Positions 9,018 to 19,057 of a stretch of 64,000 nucleotides of DNA are shown here, piece after piece; positions within the stretch are counted from its first letter, which is position 1, and the number at the start of each line of letters is the position of its first letter. The stretch lies in contig NZ_AULT01000035.1 in NCBI RefSeq assembly GCF_000422425.1, positions 1-64,000 on the forward strand, in the 5' to 3' direction. The translations under genes and the position numbers were made by a program. Source of the stretch: Oceanospirillum beijerinckii DSM 7166 (GTDB lineage Bacteria; Pseudomonadota; Gammaproteobacteria; Pseudomonadales; Halomonadaceae). The notes beneath the pieces were generated by a model. The model was not told where the DNA came from. It worked only from the letters and a program-made list of their open reading frames with translations, and ran no database searches.

Positions 9018-10043
9018 TTAAAACTCGTTCAGCGAGTTCACAATTCTATGGTAGCTTTCCATGCGCTCTTCACTGATACGGCCGTCTTCATAGGCTTCCC
9101 TTAACGAGCAGCCAGGTTCCTGGCGGTGACGACAATCACGGAACTTACAGGTGCCAAGTAGGCCATCGAACTCCCTAAAGCCTTCGGCAACATCGCGTTC
9201 TTCTATATGCCAGAGACCAAACTCTCGAATCCCCGGTGAGTCAATCAGATCACCGCCGTCTGGCATATGGAATAACATTGCTGTAGTAGTGGTATGCATG
9301 CCCTTGCGGGTTTGCTCTGATAGTTCACCCACTTTCAGGTTGATACCCGGTAGCAGGGTGTTCACCAAGGATGACTTACCCACACCGGACTGGCCGACAA
9401 ACACACTGACTTTGTGATCCAGTAAGCTTTTTAACAGTTCCAAACCATCTTCATCGACAGTGGATGCCGTTAGCACTTTATAACCGATCTGCTGATAGCG
9501 CTCTGCCATATCTAATAGACGCGGGGCATTGTCGCTATTTAACAGATCGGTTTTATTCAGTAGCAGTACCGGTTCGATGCCGGTGTTTTCTGCTGCAACA
9601 ATGTAACGATCGATCAGGTTGGCATGGGCATAGGGCTCGGGTGCGAATACGATAACGATATAATCAATATTGGCTGCAACCGGCTTGATCTGACCTTTGG
9701 TGTCCGGGCGTACCAGCGCGTTCTCACGCTTTAAGCGTGTTAATACAATACCATCGTTATCGGCTCCGGGACGCCAGACTACGCGGTCGCCGGTGACCAG
9801 AGCATCAACATTGGCGCGCATATAGCAGCGATTGATCGACCCTTTCGCTTCACCTTCCAACGACTCAACATCTACCTGGCGGCCGTAATGAGCAATGATC
9901 AGGCCTTCCTGCTCGGCTCCCAATTGACCTGAGGATAGCTGTTGATCAATCTCGCGATCTTTTTTACTGACCCTGGCAGCACGCTCTTGCTGCACCTTTT
10001 CAATGCGCCATTGTTGACGGCGATTTAATTTACGTTTGCTCAT
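9018..10043 (-). CDS. rsgA: Small ribosomal subunit biogenesis GTPase RsgA
   Basis: A 341-residue circularly permuted GTPase that matures the 30S subunit. Motifs occur in the permuted order: NKTD (163-166) first, then the P-loop GQSGVGKS (217-224), then DSPG. A C-terminal zinc site is visible as CKFRDCRHRQEPGC. A basic N-terminus precedes an OB-fold. It is divergent from orn, the usual neighbour in gammaproteobacteria. Confidence 0.96.
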   Translation of the reverse strand: MSKRKLNRRQQWRIEKVQQERAARVSKKDREIDQQLSSGQLGAEQEGLIIAHYGRQVDVESLEGEAKGSINRCYMRANVDALVTGDRVVWRPGADNDGIVLTRLKRENALVRPDTKGQIKPVAANIDYIVIVFAPEPYAHANLIDRYIVAAENTGIEPVLLLNKTDLLNSDNAPRLLDMAERYQQIGYKVLTASTVDEDGLELLKSLLDHKVSVFVGQSGVGKSSLVNTLLPGINLKVGELSEQTRKGMHTTTTAMLFHMPDGGDLIDSPGIREFGLWHIEERDVAEGFREFDGLLGTCKFRDCRHRQEPGCSLREAYEDGRISEERMESYHRIVNSLNEF

Positions 10044-10245
10044 GATGCCTGTCGGTTGGAAAAATAAGACATCATTCTACCTGCTTTTTTTAAGGGATGC
10101 CTAGCAGATGCTCAGGGCTTTTAACAGCGCACTGGTATGAGAGGCTGGCATAACAAAAGCTATGGGTGAGTTAAAAATGCCCTTATACTTTAAAGCCGTT
10201 CATTCTATTCGCCGTAAAGCGCCAGAGACTAGGAGTAAAGTTAAC

Positions 10246-10794
10246 ATGGCCAAAGCAGATAATATGGTCTGGATCGACCTTGAGATGACAGGGCTGGAGC
10301 CTGAACGTGACACCATTATCGAGATTGCGACCGTGGTAACAGATCCTGAGCTGAATATCATCGCAGAAGGCCCTGTGCTTGCGATTTACAAGCCCAAAGC
10401 GGTGATGGATGAGATGGGTGAATGGTGTACTAAACAGCACGGTTCATCAGGGCTGACCAAACGTGTCTTGGAAAGTAAGGTGACGATGCGTGAAGCGGAG
10501 CGCCAAACGCTGGAATTTCTGAAACAACATGCTGAGCCAGGCAAATCACCGATGTGCGGTAATAGTATTCATCAGGACCGTCGTTTCCTGTACAAAGAGA
10601 TGCCTGAGCTGGAGAAGTTTTTCCACTATCGCCATCTGGATGTCAGTTCTGTAAAAGAGCTGGCCAAGCGTTGGTATCCGGATGTGGCGAAAAGCATGAA
10701 AAAAAGCGGCTCTCACCTGGCGATGGATGATATTAAAGATTCCATTAATGAACTCCGCCATTACCGTGAGCATATGTTAAAACCCACGGCTTAA
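10246..10794 (+). CDS. orn: Oligoribonuclease
   Basis: A 182-residue DEDDh 3'-5' exonuclease degrading short RNAs and pGpG, the linear product of c-di-GMP breakdown. Acidic residues are visible in WIDLEMTGL, the HQDRRFL segment and HLAMDDI. The start at 10246 ([14 protein letters not shown]) matches family length and has an AGGAG ribosome binding site 10 bases upstream; the frame is open back to 10162 but that extension is not conserved in style. The gene is relevant to the c-di-GMP enzymes in this window. Confidence 0.96.
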   Translation: MAKADNMVWIDLEMTGLEPERDTIIEIATVVTDPELNIIAEGPVLAIYKPKAVMDEMGEWCTKQHGSSGLTKRVLESKVTMREAERQTLEFLKQHAEPGKSPMCGNSIHQDRRFLYKEMPELEKFFHYRHLDVSSVKELAKRWYPDVAKSMKKSGSHLAMDDIKDSINELRHYREHMLKPTA

Positions 10795-10865
10795 AGCAGG
10801 CTTTTCTGCGAAGTGAGGCGAGTACTGCACTGTATAAGCCTCACTACGATCAGCTTTGAGCCAAA

Positions 10866-11954
10866 TTAAACATGATTGCTTTGATGCTGAGCGAGTGCCC
10901 ATTCCACATGTTCTCTGACTAATGCTGATTCTTCCTGTTGTCGGCTTTCCAGGGCTGCAATCACCTTGGGCGTGCTCGGAGCGTTACCTAGTCCGACAGC
11001 GATGTTTCTTAACCAGCGTTCATATCCCGCCCGACGAATCGGTGTGCCTTCAGTCGCTTTCAGAAATTGCTCTTCGCTCCAGGCAAACAGGGTCACCAGG
11101 TCAACGTGATCCAGATTATGGCGTGGGGTAAAATCCTTTTCCAGGGTAGTTTTGGTGAAGCGATTCCAGGGACACACCAGCTGGCAGTCGTCACAACCAA
11201 AAATACGATTGCCCACCCCTTTACGTAGGTCTTCAGGAATCGGCCCTTTTAGTTCAATGGTGAGATAGGAGATACAACGGCGGCCATCCAGTATTTTGTC
11301 ACCAACAAAGGCTTCCGTCGGGCAGGCAACATGACAGGCATTACAGGAGCCGCAGTGATCTTTGGGGTAAGCGGCATCTTCCGGTAAGCCAAGATCGATC
11401 ATAATCTCACCCAAAAAGAAAAAAGAACCCGCCTTGGGATGAATCACCATACTGTTTTTGCCAATCCAACCCAGACCTGAGCGAGTGGCCAGGGCTCGTT
11501 CCAGAATCGGCGCACTGTCCACAAAGGCGCGATAGCCAAAGGGGCCGATGGCTTGTTCGATCTGTTTCGCCAGTTGGGTCAGACGTTTGCGGATCAGTTT
11601 GTGATAATCACGTCCCAGAGCATAGCGGGAGATATAAGCTTTTTCCCCCTGAGTCAGCAGCTTGGTTGTTTCTACGTCTGCAGGCAGGTAATCCATACGC
11701 GCTGTGATGACTGTTTTGGTACCCTCGACCAGTTCGTCGGGACGGCTGCGTTTATTGCCGTGGCTGGCCATATACTCCATCTCGCCGTGATACCCCTTAT
11801 CCAGCCACTCCTGTAAATGGGCTTCATGTTCATCCAGTTGAGGACGGGCAAAGCCGATCTGCTGGAAGCCCAGTTCCCGGCCCCATTGACGAATATTATC
11901 CATCAGTTGCTGTTGTTGCTGAGAGGTGAGGCTAACGGGGATTGGTGTCGACAT
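10866..11954 (-). CDS. queG: Epoxyqueuosine reductase QueG
   Basis: A 362-residue iron-sulfur and cobalamin enzyme for the last step of queuosine tRNA modification. Two ferredoxin-like clusters are visible: C201, C204, C207, C211 and C254, C257, C261 (with C227 between). FVDSAPILER contains the conserved catalytic Asp (D146). A HEAT-like C-terminus follows. Divergent from nnr, the standard gammaproteobacterial arrangement. Confidence 0.95.
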   Translation of the reverse strand: MSTPIPVSLTSQQQQQLMDNIRQWGRELGFQQIGFARPQLDEHEAHLQEWLDKGYHGEMEYMASHGNKRSRPDELVEGTKTVITARMDYLPADVETTKLLTQGEKAYISRYALGRDYHKLIRKRLTQLAKQIEQAIGPFGYRAFVDSAPILERALATRSGLGWIGKNSMVIHPKAGSFFFLGEIMIDLGLPEDAAYPKDHCGSCNACHVACPTEAFVGDKILDGRRCISYLTIELKGPIPEDLRKGVGNRIFGCDDCQLVCPWNRFTKTTLEKDFTPRHNLDHVDLVTLFAWSEEQFLKATEGTPIRRAGYERWLRNIAVGLGNAPSTPKVIAALESRQQEESALVREHVEWALAQHQSNHV

Positions 11955-12146
11955 ACTGATATACTGAAGTTAAGAACAGAAATGATGAGAGATAAGGCTC
12001 ACAGACGCGACAAGCTTAGCCGATTCTGAAGGCAAAACAAGTCTCGCTATCTGTATTGGCAAGAGTGTAGCAGGCAAAAGCTGTGACAAGTAAAAACCGC
12101 ACTTATAAAAACAGTGATTAGACAAAACTGTAGAAAGGATCATCCT

Positions 12147-13670
12147 ATGCAATGGCCCCTCCATGAACGTATTTATACCGCCGCTCAGGTGAAAAAAATG
12201 GACCAGCTGACGATTCAATCCGGTACACCGGGTTTTGAATTGATGAAGCAGGCGGGGCGTATGGCGTTTCGTCATCTGTTACGCCAATGGCCGGAATGTC
12301 GTGCTTTGACACTATTCTGTGGTGGGGGAAATAATGGTGGTGACGGGTATGTCATGGCCGGATTGGCACGACAGCAGAATATGGTCGTACAGCTGATCAG
12401 TTTAACGCCACCAGAGCGTTTAGTGGGTGAAGCAGCCCAGGCATACCAATGGGCTCTGGAATGGGGTGTTGAGGTGCAACCCTGGCAAGAAGATTTCAAG
12501 CTAAGAGGGCAGGTTATTGTCGATGCCCTATTAGGTACAGGCCTGACCGGGGATGTACGGGGAGATTACCTGGAGGCAATTGAGCGGATCAATAGGTCAG
12601 GGCTGCCAGTACTGGCGGTGGATATTCCTTCAGGTTTGTGTGCAGATCGTGGTGTTTGTTTGGGACAGGCGGTTAAAGCGGATGTTACGGTTACCTTTAT
12701 CGGTAAAAAACTAGGCCTGTTAACTGGCCAGGGGCCTGAATACTGTGGTGAACGTCGTTTTGAGCCATTAAACGTGACGGATAGAGTAAGAGCTCAGGTT
12801 AAACCTATTGCGACTATGCTCAACGATGAAACTCTTGAGCATTTAATCGCCCCACGTGCCAGAACCGCTCATAAGGGCGACTGTGGTCGGGTACTGGTTG
12901 TGGGGGGAGACCAGGGTTATGGCGGTGCCATTATGCTCGCGTCTCAGATGACGGCTCGGGCCGGAGCTGGCTTGATTAAAGTAATGACCCGGCCTGAACA
13001 TATCCTGCCGCTATTAACCCGTCAGCCTGAGTTGATGGCGGAGGGATTAACCTCGGTACACCAGTTGGATCAACGGCTTAAGTGGTGTGATGTCGTGGTA
13101 TTAGGGCCGGGCTTAGGTCAAAACGGTTGGGGCCAGCAGATCTGGCTGAAAGTGATGCAGGCAAAATGTGCCAAAGTCATTGATGCCGATGCCCTTAATC
13201 TTATGGCGTCCCATGGAAGCTGGCTGAAAAGATTACCGGAGTGCTGTCGTGATTGGGTGTTAACACCTCATCCCGGTGAAGCCGCGCGATTGCTAAACTG
13301 TTCAGTGCATGAGGTTGAGCAGGATAGACCTGCAGCGATACGTCGTTTGTCGGATCAGTATGGTGGTACGGTGTTATTAAAAGGTGCGGGAACTCTACTG
13401 CTCAGCGAAGGTCGATTAGCGGTAAATAGCAGTGGTAATCCTGGCATGGCCAGTGGTGGTATGGGTGATGTGCTATCTGGGGTCATTGGTGCTTTGCGTG
13501 CTCAGGGGCTGACAGGGTATGATGCCGCCTGTCTGGCTGTGCAGGTTCATGGTAAAGCAGCGGATCAGCTAGCCTGCCGTTATGGTGAGCGAGGCTTATT
13601 GGCTTCCGATCTGATTGATCAAATACGAGTAATTTTAAATCCGGAGTGTAAACTGAATGCATCCCTGTGA
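12147..13670 (+). CDS. nnr: Bifunctional NAD(P)HX epimerase / ADP-dependent dehydratase
   Basis: A 507-residue fusion that repairs hydrated NAD(P)H. The N-terminal YjeF epimerase domain (to about 220) has CGGGNNGGDG. The C-terminal ribokinase-like dehydratase domain has NPGMASGGMGDVLSGV. The ATG at 12147 has a GAAAGGA ribosome binding site; an in-frame GTG at 12114 is less likely. The 3' end overlaps tsaE by 14 bases, implying translational coupling in the long nnr-to-hflC gene chain. Confidence 0.93.
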   Translation: MQWPLHERIYTAAQVKKMDQLTIQSGTPGFELMKQAGRMAFRHLLRQWPECRALTLFCGGGNNGGDGYVMAGLARQQNMVVQLISLTPPERLVGEAAQAYQWALEWGVEVQPWQEDFKLRGQVIVDALLGTGLTGDVRGDYLEAIERINRSGLPVLAVDIPSGLCADRGVCLGQAVKADVTVTFIGKKLGLLTGQGPEYCGERRFEPLNVTDRVRAQVKPIATMLNDETLEHLIAPRARTAHKGDCGRVLVVGGDQGYGGAIMLASQMTARAGAGLIKVMTRPEHILPLLTRQPELMAEGLTSVHQLDQRLKWCDVVVLGPGLGQNGWGQQIWLKVMQAKCAKVIDADALNLMASHGSWLKRLPECCRDWVLTPHPGEAARLLNCSVHEVEQDRPAAIRRLSDQYGGTVLLKGAGTLLLSEGRLAVNSSGNPGMASGGMGDVLSGVIGALRAQGLTGYDAACLAVQVHGKAADQLACRYGERGLLASDLIDQIRVILNPECKLNASL

Positions 13671-14136
13671 CGATTTTTCCATTGAACTTGCCGATGAAAT
13701 TGCCCAGGTGGCGTTTGGTGTCCAGTTAGGTCAAGCCTGTAATGGTCAGGGAGTGATATTCCTGCAGGGTACTTTGGGAATGGGGAAAACCACGCTGACT
13801 CGGGGTATTTTGCAGGCTTATGGCCATCAGGGGGCGGTAAAAAGCCCAACGTATACCCTGGTCGAGCCTTATCAGCTGGTGGATAAGCTGGTTTATCACT
13901 TTGATCTCTATCGTCTGGCTGACCCTGAAGAACTCGAGTATATGGGGATCCGGGATTATTTTGATGATGATGCCTTATGTGTTATCGAATGGCCGGATAA
14001 AGGTGCCGGTGTCCTGCCTGAACCCGATATCACTTTGACTCTGGATAAAGCCGGCGAAGGCCGCAACGCATTGTTACAGGCGCAGACAGTAAAAGGGGCT
14101 GAAATTTTACAGCAGCTCCGTACAATAACTGGCTAA
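13657..14136 (+). CDS. tsaE: tRNA threonylcarbamoyladenosine biosynthesis ATPase TsaE
   Basis: A 159-residue P-loop ATPase (GTLGMGKT at 38-45) needed with TsaB and TsaD for t6A tRNA modification. SPTYTLVEPY and VIEWPDKG are family motifs. It starts inside the 3' end of nnr. The next gene, a peptidoglycan amidase, begins about 70 bases on. Confidence 0.95.
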   Translation: MHPCDDFSIELADEIAQVAFGVQLGQACNGQGVIFLQGTLGMGKTTLTRGILQAYGHQGAVKSPTYTLVEPYQLVDKLVYHFDLYRLADPEELEYMGIRDYFDDDALCVIEWPDKGAGVLPEPDITLTLDKAGEGRNALLQAQTVKGAEILQQLRTITG

Positions 14137-14208
14137 CCGTTCCAGAGTACAGGTTTGGTCGCCGTATTGAGTGTTGCCGCCTGTAAAATAAAAACAGCAG
14201 TGATCATT

Positions 14209-15561
14209 ATGATGGTTTTATCTTCTTCTAAAAACAGATACTGGCAAATGCTGTTCAGCATCTTGCTGTTGTGCCTGCTGGTCTTACCTGCCCATGCTGT
14301 CACGATTAAAAATGTCCGTATCTGGCCTGCGCCGGACCATACTCGTCTGGTATTTGATCTGGATAAGCCCATCCGGCATCAGCTGTTTACTCTCGATAAA
14401 CCGGATCGGCTGGTGATTGATCTGGATGATACCCGGGGACAGGACAGTATTGAGAAACTGCCATTAAAAGATACCCCGATCAGTCGGGTGCGCACGGCCG
14501 TTAAAAGCGGTTCAGATCTGCGTGTGGTATTTGATCTGAACAGTAAGATTCAACCCCGTAGCTTTCTATTGAAGCCAAACAAGCAGTACGGCCACCGGTT
14601 GGTTGTTGATCTGGTTTATAAAGAGAAAAAAACGGTTAAAAATACAGCACCAATTCCCCGGGTTGACCCCACAGGTCAGAGGGATATTGTGGTGGCGATT
14701 GATGCGGGTCATGGTGGTGAAGATCCCGGCGCTATTGGGCCAGGGCGTGTACGCGAAAAAACAGTCGTTTTGGCGATCGCCAGAAAAGTTGAGCGTATGC
14801 TAAACGCTGAGAAAGGCTTTAAACCTGCGATGATCAGAACCGGGGATTACTATGTGGGGCTGCGTGCTAGGACGGAGCGAGCCCGTAAACATCGTGCAGA
14901 TCTGTTTATTTCGATTCACGCGGATGCTTTTAAAGACAGTCGCCCCAGAGGGTCTTCCGTCTTCGCTCTCTCCCAGCGGGGGGCAACCAGTGAGACCGCC
15001 CGTTGGCTGGCAAACTCGGAAAACAGTGCAGACTTAATCGGTGGTGTTAATGGTGCGCTGACTTTAGACGATAAAGACAAGGTGTTGGCGGGTGTGCTAC
15101 TGGATCTGACTATGACCGCAACACTGTCTGATAGTTTAAAGGTTGGGCAGAGTGTACTGCGCTCTATGGGGCAAATTAATAAACTGCATAAGAGAGATGT
15201 GGAGCAGGCAGGTTTTATGGTGTTGAAATCACCTGATATTCCATCGATTCTAATTGAAACCGGCTTTATCTCCAATCCGCGGGAAGCGAAGAACCTGCAA
15301 AGCTCGGCTTATCAGGAAAAAATGGCCCGTCAGATTGTCGCGGGTATTAAGCGTTACTTTGGTAGCAACCCTCCGCCAGGCACTTGGCTGGCGCATCAGA
15401 AAAAGCGCCTGAGTCAAGGATCTTATGTGGTGAGTCGCGGTGATACTCTGTCGGGTATTGCACAGAAGAATAAAATCAGCGTAGCCAGTCTTCGTAAGGC
15501 CAATAATTTGCGCAGCGATGCTTTACGTGTTGGCCAGCGTTTAACCATTCCCCGCTCTTAA
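14209..15561 (+). CDS. amiB: N-acetylmuramoyl-L-alanine amidase with AMIN and LysM domains
   Basis: About 450 residues. A signal peptide with hydrophobic core LLLLCLLVLP-like ends near AHA. Then come an AMIN targeting domain (roughly 30-120), a zinc Amidase_3 domain with DAGHGGEDPGA, SIHADAF and ETGFISNP, and one C-terminal LysM (YVVSRGDTLSGIAQ... to RLTIPRS). It cleaves the peptide from MurNAc at the septum during cell separation. The start is uncertain: the frame is open from 14155, but the signal peptide fits ATG 14209 or 14212. The position before mutL is the classical amiB location; the domain order with LysM also fits AmiB. Confidence 0.92.
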   Translation: MMVLSSSKNRYWQMLFSILLLCLLVLPAHAVTIKNVRIWPAPDHTRLVFDLDKPIRHQLFTLDKPDRLVIDLDDTRGQDSIEKLPLKDTPISRVRTAVKSGSDLRVVFDLNSKIQPRSFLLKPNKQYGHRLVVDLVYKEKKTVKNTAPIPRVDPTGQRDIVVAIDAGHGGEDPGAIGPGRVREKTVVLAIARKVERMLNAEKGFKPAMIRTGDYYVGLRARTERARKHRADLFISIHADAFKDSRPRGSSVFALSQRGATSETARWLANSENSADLIGGVNGALTLDDKDKVLAGVLLDLTMTATLSDSLKVGQSVLRSMGQINKLHKRDVEQAGFMVLKSPDIPSILIETGFISNPREAKNLQSSAYQEKMARQIVAGIKRYFGSNPPPGTWLAHQKKRLSQGSYVVSRGDTLSGIAQKNKISVASLRKANNLRSDALRVGQRLTIPRS

Positions 15562-15567
15562 TCCATC

Positions 15568-15606
15568 GCCCGGAGCTTGCGCTACCGGGCTTTAACGGTT
15601 TTTTCA
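15568..15606 (+). terminator. Hairpin between amiB and mutL
   Basis: Stem GCCCGG / CCGGGC extended by AGC / GCT across a bulged A, then TTTAACGGTTTTTT. The T run is offset, so it may be a partial terminator within the gene chain. Confidence 0.4.
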
Positions 15607-15621
15607 GGCTAAAATAGTGCC

Positions 15622-17652
15622 ATGAGCAAAATCCATATTTTAACCCCCCGGTTGGCGAACCAGATCGCCGCCGGTGAGGTGGTTGAACGTCCTTCTTCTG
15701 TCATTAAAGAGCTGGTAGAAAACGCCATTGACGCCGGTTCCACCCGTATCGATATTGAGGTGGAAAAGGGCGGTACTAAGCTGATTCGTATTCGGGATAA
15801 CGGTTCGGGTATTGCCCCGGACGATCTTCCACTGGCCCTGAGTCGCCATGCTACCAGTAAAATTGTGACGCTTGATGATCTTGAAGGGGTCGCCAGTCTT
15901 GGTTTTCGTGGTGAGGCGTTGGCGAGTATCAGCTCGGTGGCACGTTTGGATCTGGTATCCAGTACGGAAGATAACGGCGAGGGTTGGCGTGTGATCGCCG
16001 AAGGCCGTGATATGCAGACTCAGGTAACACCGGCCCCCCATCCAAAAGGCACCTCTGTTCAGGTCAAGGATCTGTTTTTTAATACTCCGGCGCGGCGTAA
16101 GTTTATGCGCACGGAGAAAACAGAGTTTAATCATATCGAGGAGACGTTTAGACGCCTGGCGCTCAGTCGTCCCGATATTGCTTTAACTCTGCGCCATAAC
16201 CAGAAACCTGTCTATAACCTGCCAGCCGGTTCCAGTCAGTTGGAGCAAGAAAAGCGTTTGGCCTCTTTGTTGGGTCGTAAGCTGATGGATCAGTCGCTGT
16301 TTGTGGATGTGGAAGCCACTGGGCTGCGTTTATGGGGGTGGGTCGGATTGCCAACCTATTCCCGCGGTCAGGCGGATCAGCAGTACTTTTTTGTCAATCA
16401 GCGTGTTGTGCGCGATAAGCTGGTGGCCCATGCTATTCGTCAGGCCTATCGCGATGTATTGTTCCATGGCCGTCATCCGGTGTTTGTACTTTATCTGGGG
16501 TTGGACCCGGCGGTTGTGGATGTGAATGTGCACCCGACCAAACATGAGGTGCGTTTTAGAGATGGTCGTCTGGTGCACGATTTCCTCTTCCGTACCTTGC
16601 ATCGGGTATTGGCAGAGGTGCGCCCGGATGCGTCTGAAGCGGTTGCGCCGACAAATATGGATCACTCAGGGCTAGGGGCTCAGCTTGATAATAGTTTAAC
16701 AACGCAGAATCGAATCCCTTTTGAGACATCTGGGTTGGGTGGTTTATCGTCTGGTTCTTCTTCAATAAATATATCGTCTTCCAATGGCCCTGCGTTTTCC
16801 AATCAGGGCAATGCGGCGAGTACAGGCTTGGCCGAGCGTAACGATACGCCACCGTGGTCTGACTCCCCCGTTGGTTCAGCAAACTCTACGGGCCATAGTG
16901 GCAGTAATAGTGGTTATGGTTTTGGCCAAGGTGCATCCAATCAAGCTTCTGCTCAAGGCCCATCGTTAAACCGCGGTCAGGTCAAAGACTATATGGCCGG
17001 TTATCAGCAGCTGAATCAGCAGGCAAAATCCCTGGCGGATCTGCCGCAAAAAGAAGGTGAAGAGGATATACCGCCGCTGGGTTTTGCCATCGCCCAGTTG
17101 CATGGCATCTATATATTGTCGGAAACCCGTGACGGGCTGGTGCTGGTGGATATGCATGCGGCCCATGAGCGCATTACTTATGAGCGTCTAAAGCAGTCTT
17201 TCCAGGAAGAGAACCTGAAAGCTCAGCCGATGTTGGTGCCATTAAGTCTGGCGGTAAGTCGCAAAGAAACGGATTGTGCGGAAGAGCATCAGGAGCTGTT
17301 CAGTCAGTTAGGCATAGAGCTGAATGTGATGGGACCGGAAACTCTGGTCGTGCGTCAGTTGCCTGTTTTGTTGATGGATTCTGATGTTGAACCATTGATT
17401 CTGGATATGCTGTCTGATCTGATGAAGTACGGCACCAGTGATCGGATTCAGGCCCATATTAATGAGATTCTGGCGACGGTGGCTTGCCATGGTTCGGTAC
17501 GGGCTAACCGCAAGCTGACCATTACCGAGATGAACGCCTTGTTAAGAGATATGGAGCGCACCGAGCGTAGCGGTCAGTGTAACCATGGACGCCCGACCTG
17601 GACTTATCTCAGCATGAATGAACTGGATAAACTTTTTTTGCGTGGTCAATAG
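15622..17652 (+). CDS. mutL: DNA mismatch repair protein MutL
   Basis: A 676-residue GHKL ATPase that links MutS to strand removal. N-terminal motifs are clear: [31 protein letters not shown] and the KHEVRF segment. A Ser/Gly/Asn-rich linker (about 340-460) separates the dimerisation domain. That domain has [12 protein letters not shown] at about 510-521, fitting DQHA(x)2E(x)4E with M for Q, plus CNHGRPT near the end. These are the nuclease-site features of MutLs from organisms lacking MutH, so this is probably a nicking MutL. Confidence 0.96.
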   Translation: MSKIHILTPRLANQIAAGEVVERPSSVIKELVENAIDAGSTRIDIEVEKGGTKLIRIRDNGSGIAPDDLPLALSRHATSKIVTLDDLEGVASLGFRGEALASISSVARLDLVSSTEDNGEGWRVIAEGRDMQTQVTPAPHPKGTSVQVKDLFFNTPARRKFMRTEKTEFNHIEETFRRLALSRPDIALTLRHNQKPVYNLPAGSSQLEQEKRLASLLGRKLMDQSLFVDVEATGLRLWGWVGLPTYSRGQADQQYFFVNQRVVRDKLVAHAIRQAYRDVLFHGRHPVFVLYLGLDPAVVDVNVHPTKHEVRFRDGRLVHDFLFRTLHRVLAEVRPDASEAVAPTNMDHSGLGAQLDNSLTTQNRIPFETSGLGGLSSGSSSINISSSNGPAFSNQGNAASTGLAERNDTPPWSDSPVGSANSTGHSGSNSGYGFGQGASNQASAQGPSLNRGQVKDYMAGYQQLNQQAKSLADLPQKEGEEDIPPLGFAIAQLHGIYILSETRDGLVLVDMHAAHERITYERLKQSFQEENLKAQPMLVPLSLAVSRKETDCAEEHQELFSQLGIELNVMGPETLVVRQLPVLLMDSDVEPLILDMLSDLMKYGTSDRIQAHINEILATVACHGSVRANRKLTITEMNALLRDMERTERSGQCNHGRPTWTYLSMNELDKLFLRGQ

Positions 17653-17711
17653 ACGGCGTATTTTGAGTCCGTATTTTTAAGCGCTCACAGGAGCGTGTAT
17701 TTTGAGAGAAC

Positions 17712-18686
17712 ATGATGTCATCTGAACCTGCTGTAATGCCTACTGACCATGATAAGCCCCTGGCGATTTTTTTAATGGGACCAACTGCGTCCGGTAAAAC
17801 GGCCTTAGCGGTTGATCTGGTCGAGCAGCTGAACTGCGATATTATCAGCGTCGACTCTGCGCTGATCTACCGGGGCATGGATATCGGTACGGCAAAACCG
17901 GATGCGGAAACCCTGGCACGGGCACCCCATCGCCTGATCGATATCTGTGATCCCTGTGAATCCTATTCCGCCGCTCAGTTTCGCGATGATGCCTTAAGAG
18001 AGATGGCTGAGATTCATCAAACGGGCAAAATTCCTCTGCTTACCGGTGGCACCATGATGTACTACAAGCGCTTGTATGATGGTGTTGCGGATCTGCCGTC
18101 TGCTGACCCGGAAGTCCGTGCTGAGCTGGATGCCTGGGCAGAAAAAGACGGCTTGGCAGCACTGCATAAACGTTTACAGGAAATAGATCCTGTTTCTGCG
18201 GAACGAATTCACCCTAATGACCCTCAAAGGTTGCAGCGGGCGCTGGAAGTGTTTCAAATTACCGGTAAAAGCCTGACGCAACACTGGCAGGAGCAGAAGC
18301 AGCACAGAGATCACTTTCCATTTCGAGTGTTGTCACTGGCGGTGAACCCCGCAGAGCGAAAAGATCTGCACGAACGTATTGCGCTGCGGTACCAGCTAAT
18401 GTTAGAACAAGGTTTTATAAATGAGGTGGAACAGCTGAGAGCCAGAGGCGATCTGGATTTGAGCCTGCCATCCATGCGTTCAGTCGGCTATCGTCAGGTG
18501 TGGGAATATCTGGATGGTGCTTACGATTATGACACCATGGTGCACAAAGGAATCGTGGCAACCCGGCAGTTGGCTAAGCGTCAGATTACCTGGTTAAGAA
18601 GCTGGCCAGATCTGCACTGGTTGCTGACAGAATCGCCGGATTTAAGCGCACAGGTGTTGAAAAAAGTAGAGTCAAGTCTTATTTAA
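17712..18686 (+). CDS. miaA: tRNA dimethylallyltransferase MiaA
   Basis: A 324-residue enzyme adding a dimethylallyl group to A37 of UNN-reading tRNAs. P-loop GPTASGKT lies near residue 23-30, and the [15 protein letters not shown] and [12 protein letters not shown] motifs are family hallmarks. Candidate starts are 17712, 17715 and a later ATG; the first follows a GAGAG stretch. It stands between mutL and hfq as in most gammaproteobacteria. Confidence 0.96.
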   Translation: MMSSEPAVMPTDHDKPLAIFLMGPTASGKTALAVDLVEQLNCDIISVDSALIYRGMDIGTAKPDAETLARAPHRLIDICDPCESYSAAQFRDDALREMAEIHQTGKIPLLTGGTMMYYKRLYDGVADLPSADPEVRAELDAWAEKDGLAALHKRLQEIDPVSAERIHPNDPQRLQRALEVFQITGKSLTQHWQEQKQHRDHFPFRVLSLAVNPAERKDLHERIALRYQLMLEQGFINEVEQLRARGDLDLSLPSMRSVGYRQVWEYLDGAYDYDTMVHKGIVATRQLAKRQITWLRSWPDLHWLLTESPDLSAQVLKKVESSLI

Positions 18687-18722
18687 ACTGGTATGATAAA
18701 AAACGCCGCATAGTCAGATCGC

Positions 18723-18745
18723 GGTGATATTTAACTTTTATCACC
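18723..18745 (+). promoter_or_regulatory. Hairpin and A-rich leader upstream of hfq
   Basis: Stem GGTGATA / TATCACC with loop TTTAACTTT, followed not by T but by an A-rich leader with repeated AAT/AAN triplets up to the GGGAG ribosome binding site of hfq. Such A-rich repeats resemble Hfq distal-face sites, so autoregulation is possible. This is inference from sequence style. Confidence 0.35.
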
Positions 18746-18793
18746 ATAAAAATTAAATCTAATAATCTAATAAAGAAAACAAGGGAGAGCGGT

Positions 18794-19042
18794 ATGTCAA
18801 AAGGGCAATCATTACAAGACCCTTATCTGAACATCCTTCGTAAAGAGCGTGTGCCAGTATCCATTTTTTTGGTAAACGGTATTAAGCTACAAGGCCAGAT
18901 TGAGTCTTTTGACCAGTTCGTAATTTTGTTACGTAACACGGTTAGTCAAATGGTGTACAAACACGCCATTTCCACAGTAGTACCTTCCCGTAACGTTCGT
19001 CTGCCTGCACAGGAAAAAGGCGAAGGCGTGGGAACTGAATAA
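18794..19042 (+). CDS. hfq: RNA chaperone Hfq
   Basis: An 82-residue Sm-like protein, forming hexamers that pair small RNAs with mRNAs. Sm1 is seen in [20 protein letters not shown] and Sm2 in KHAISTVVP. The C-terminal tail is short, as in pseudomonads and unlike the 102-residue E. coli protein. A strong GGGAGAG ribosome binding site precedes the ATG. Confidence 0.98.
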   Translation: MSKGQSLQDPYLNILRKERVPVSIFLVNGIKLQGQIESFDQFVILLRNTVSQMVYKHAISTVVPSRNVRLPAQEKGEGVGTE

Positions 19043-19057
19043 TCTTCGGAGTAATAC

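Noticed and set aside
10144-10161. Sigma-54-like GG-N10-GC spacing before orn (TGGCATAACAAAAGCTAT)
   Set aside because: Lacks the TT before GC and orn is a housekeeping gene; probably chance.
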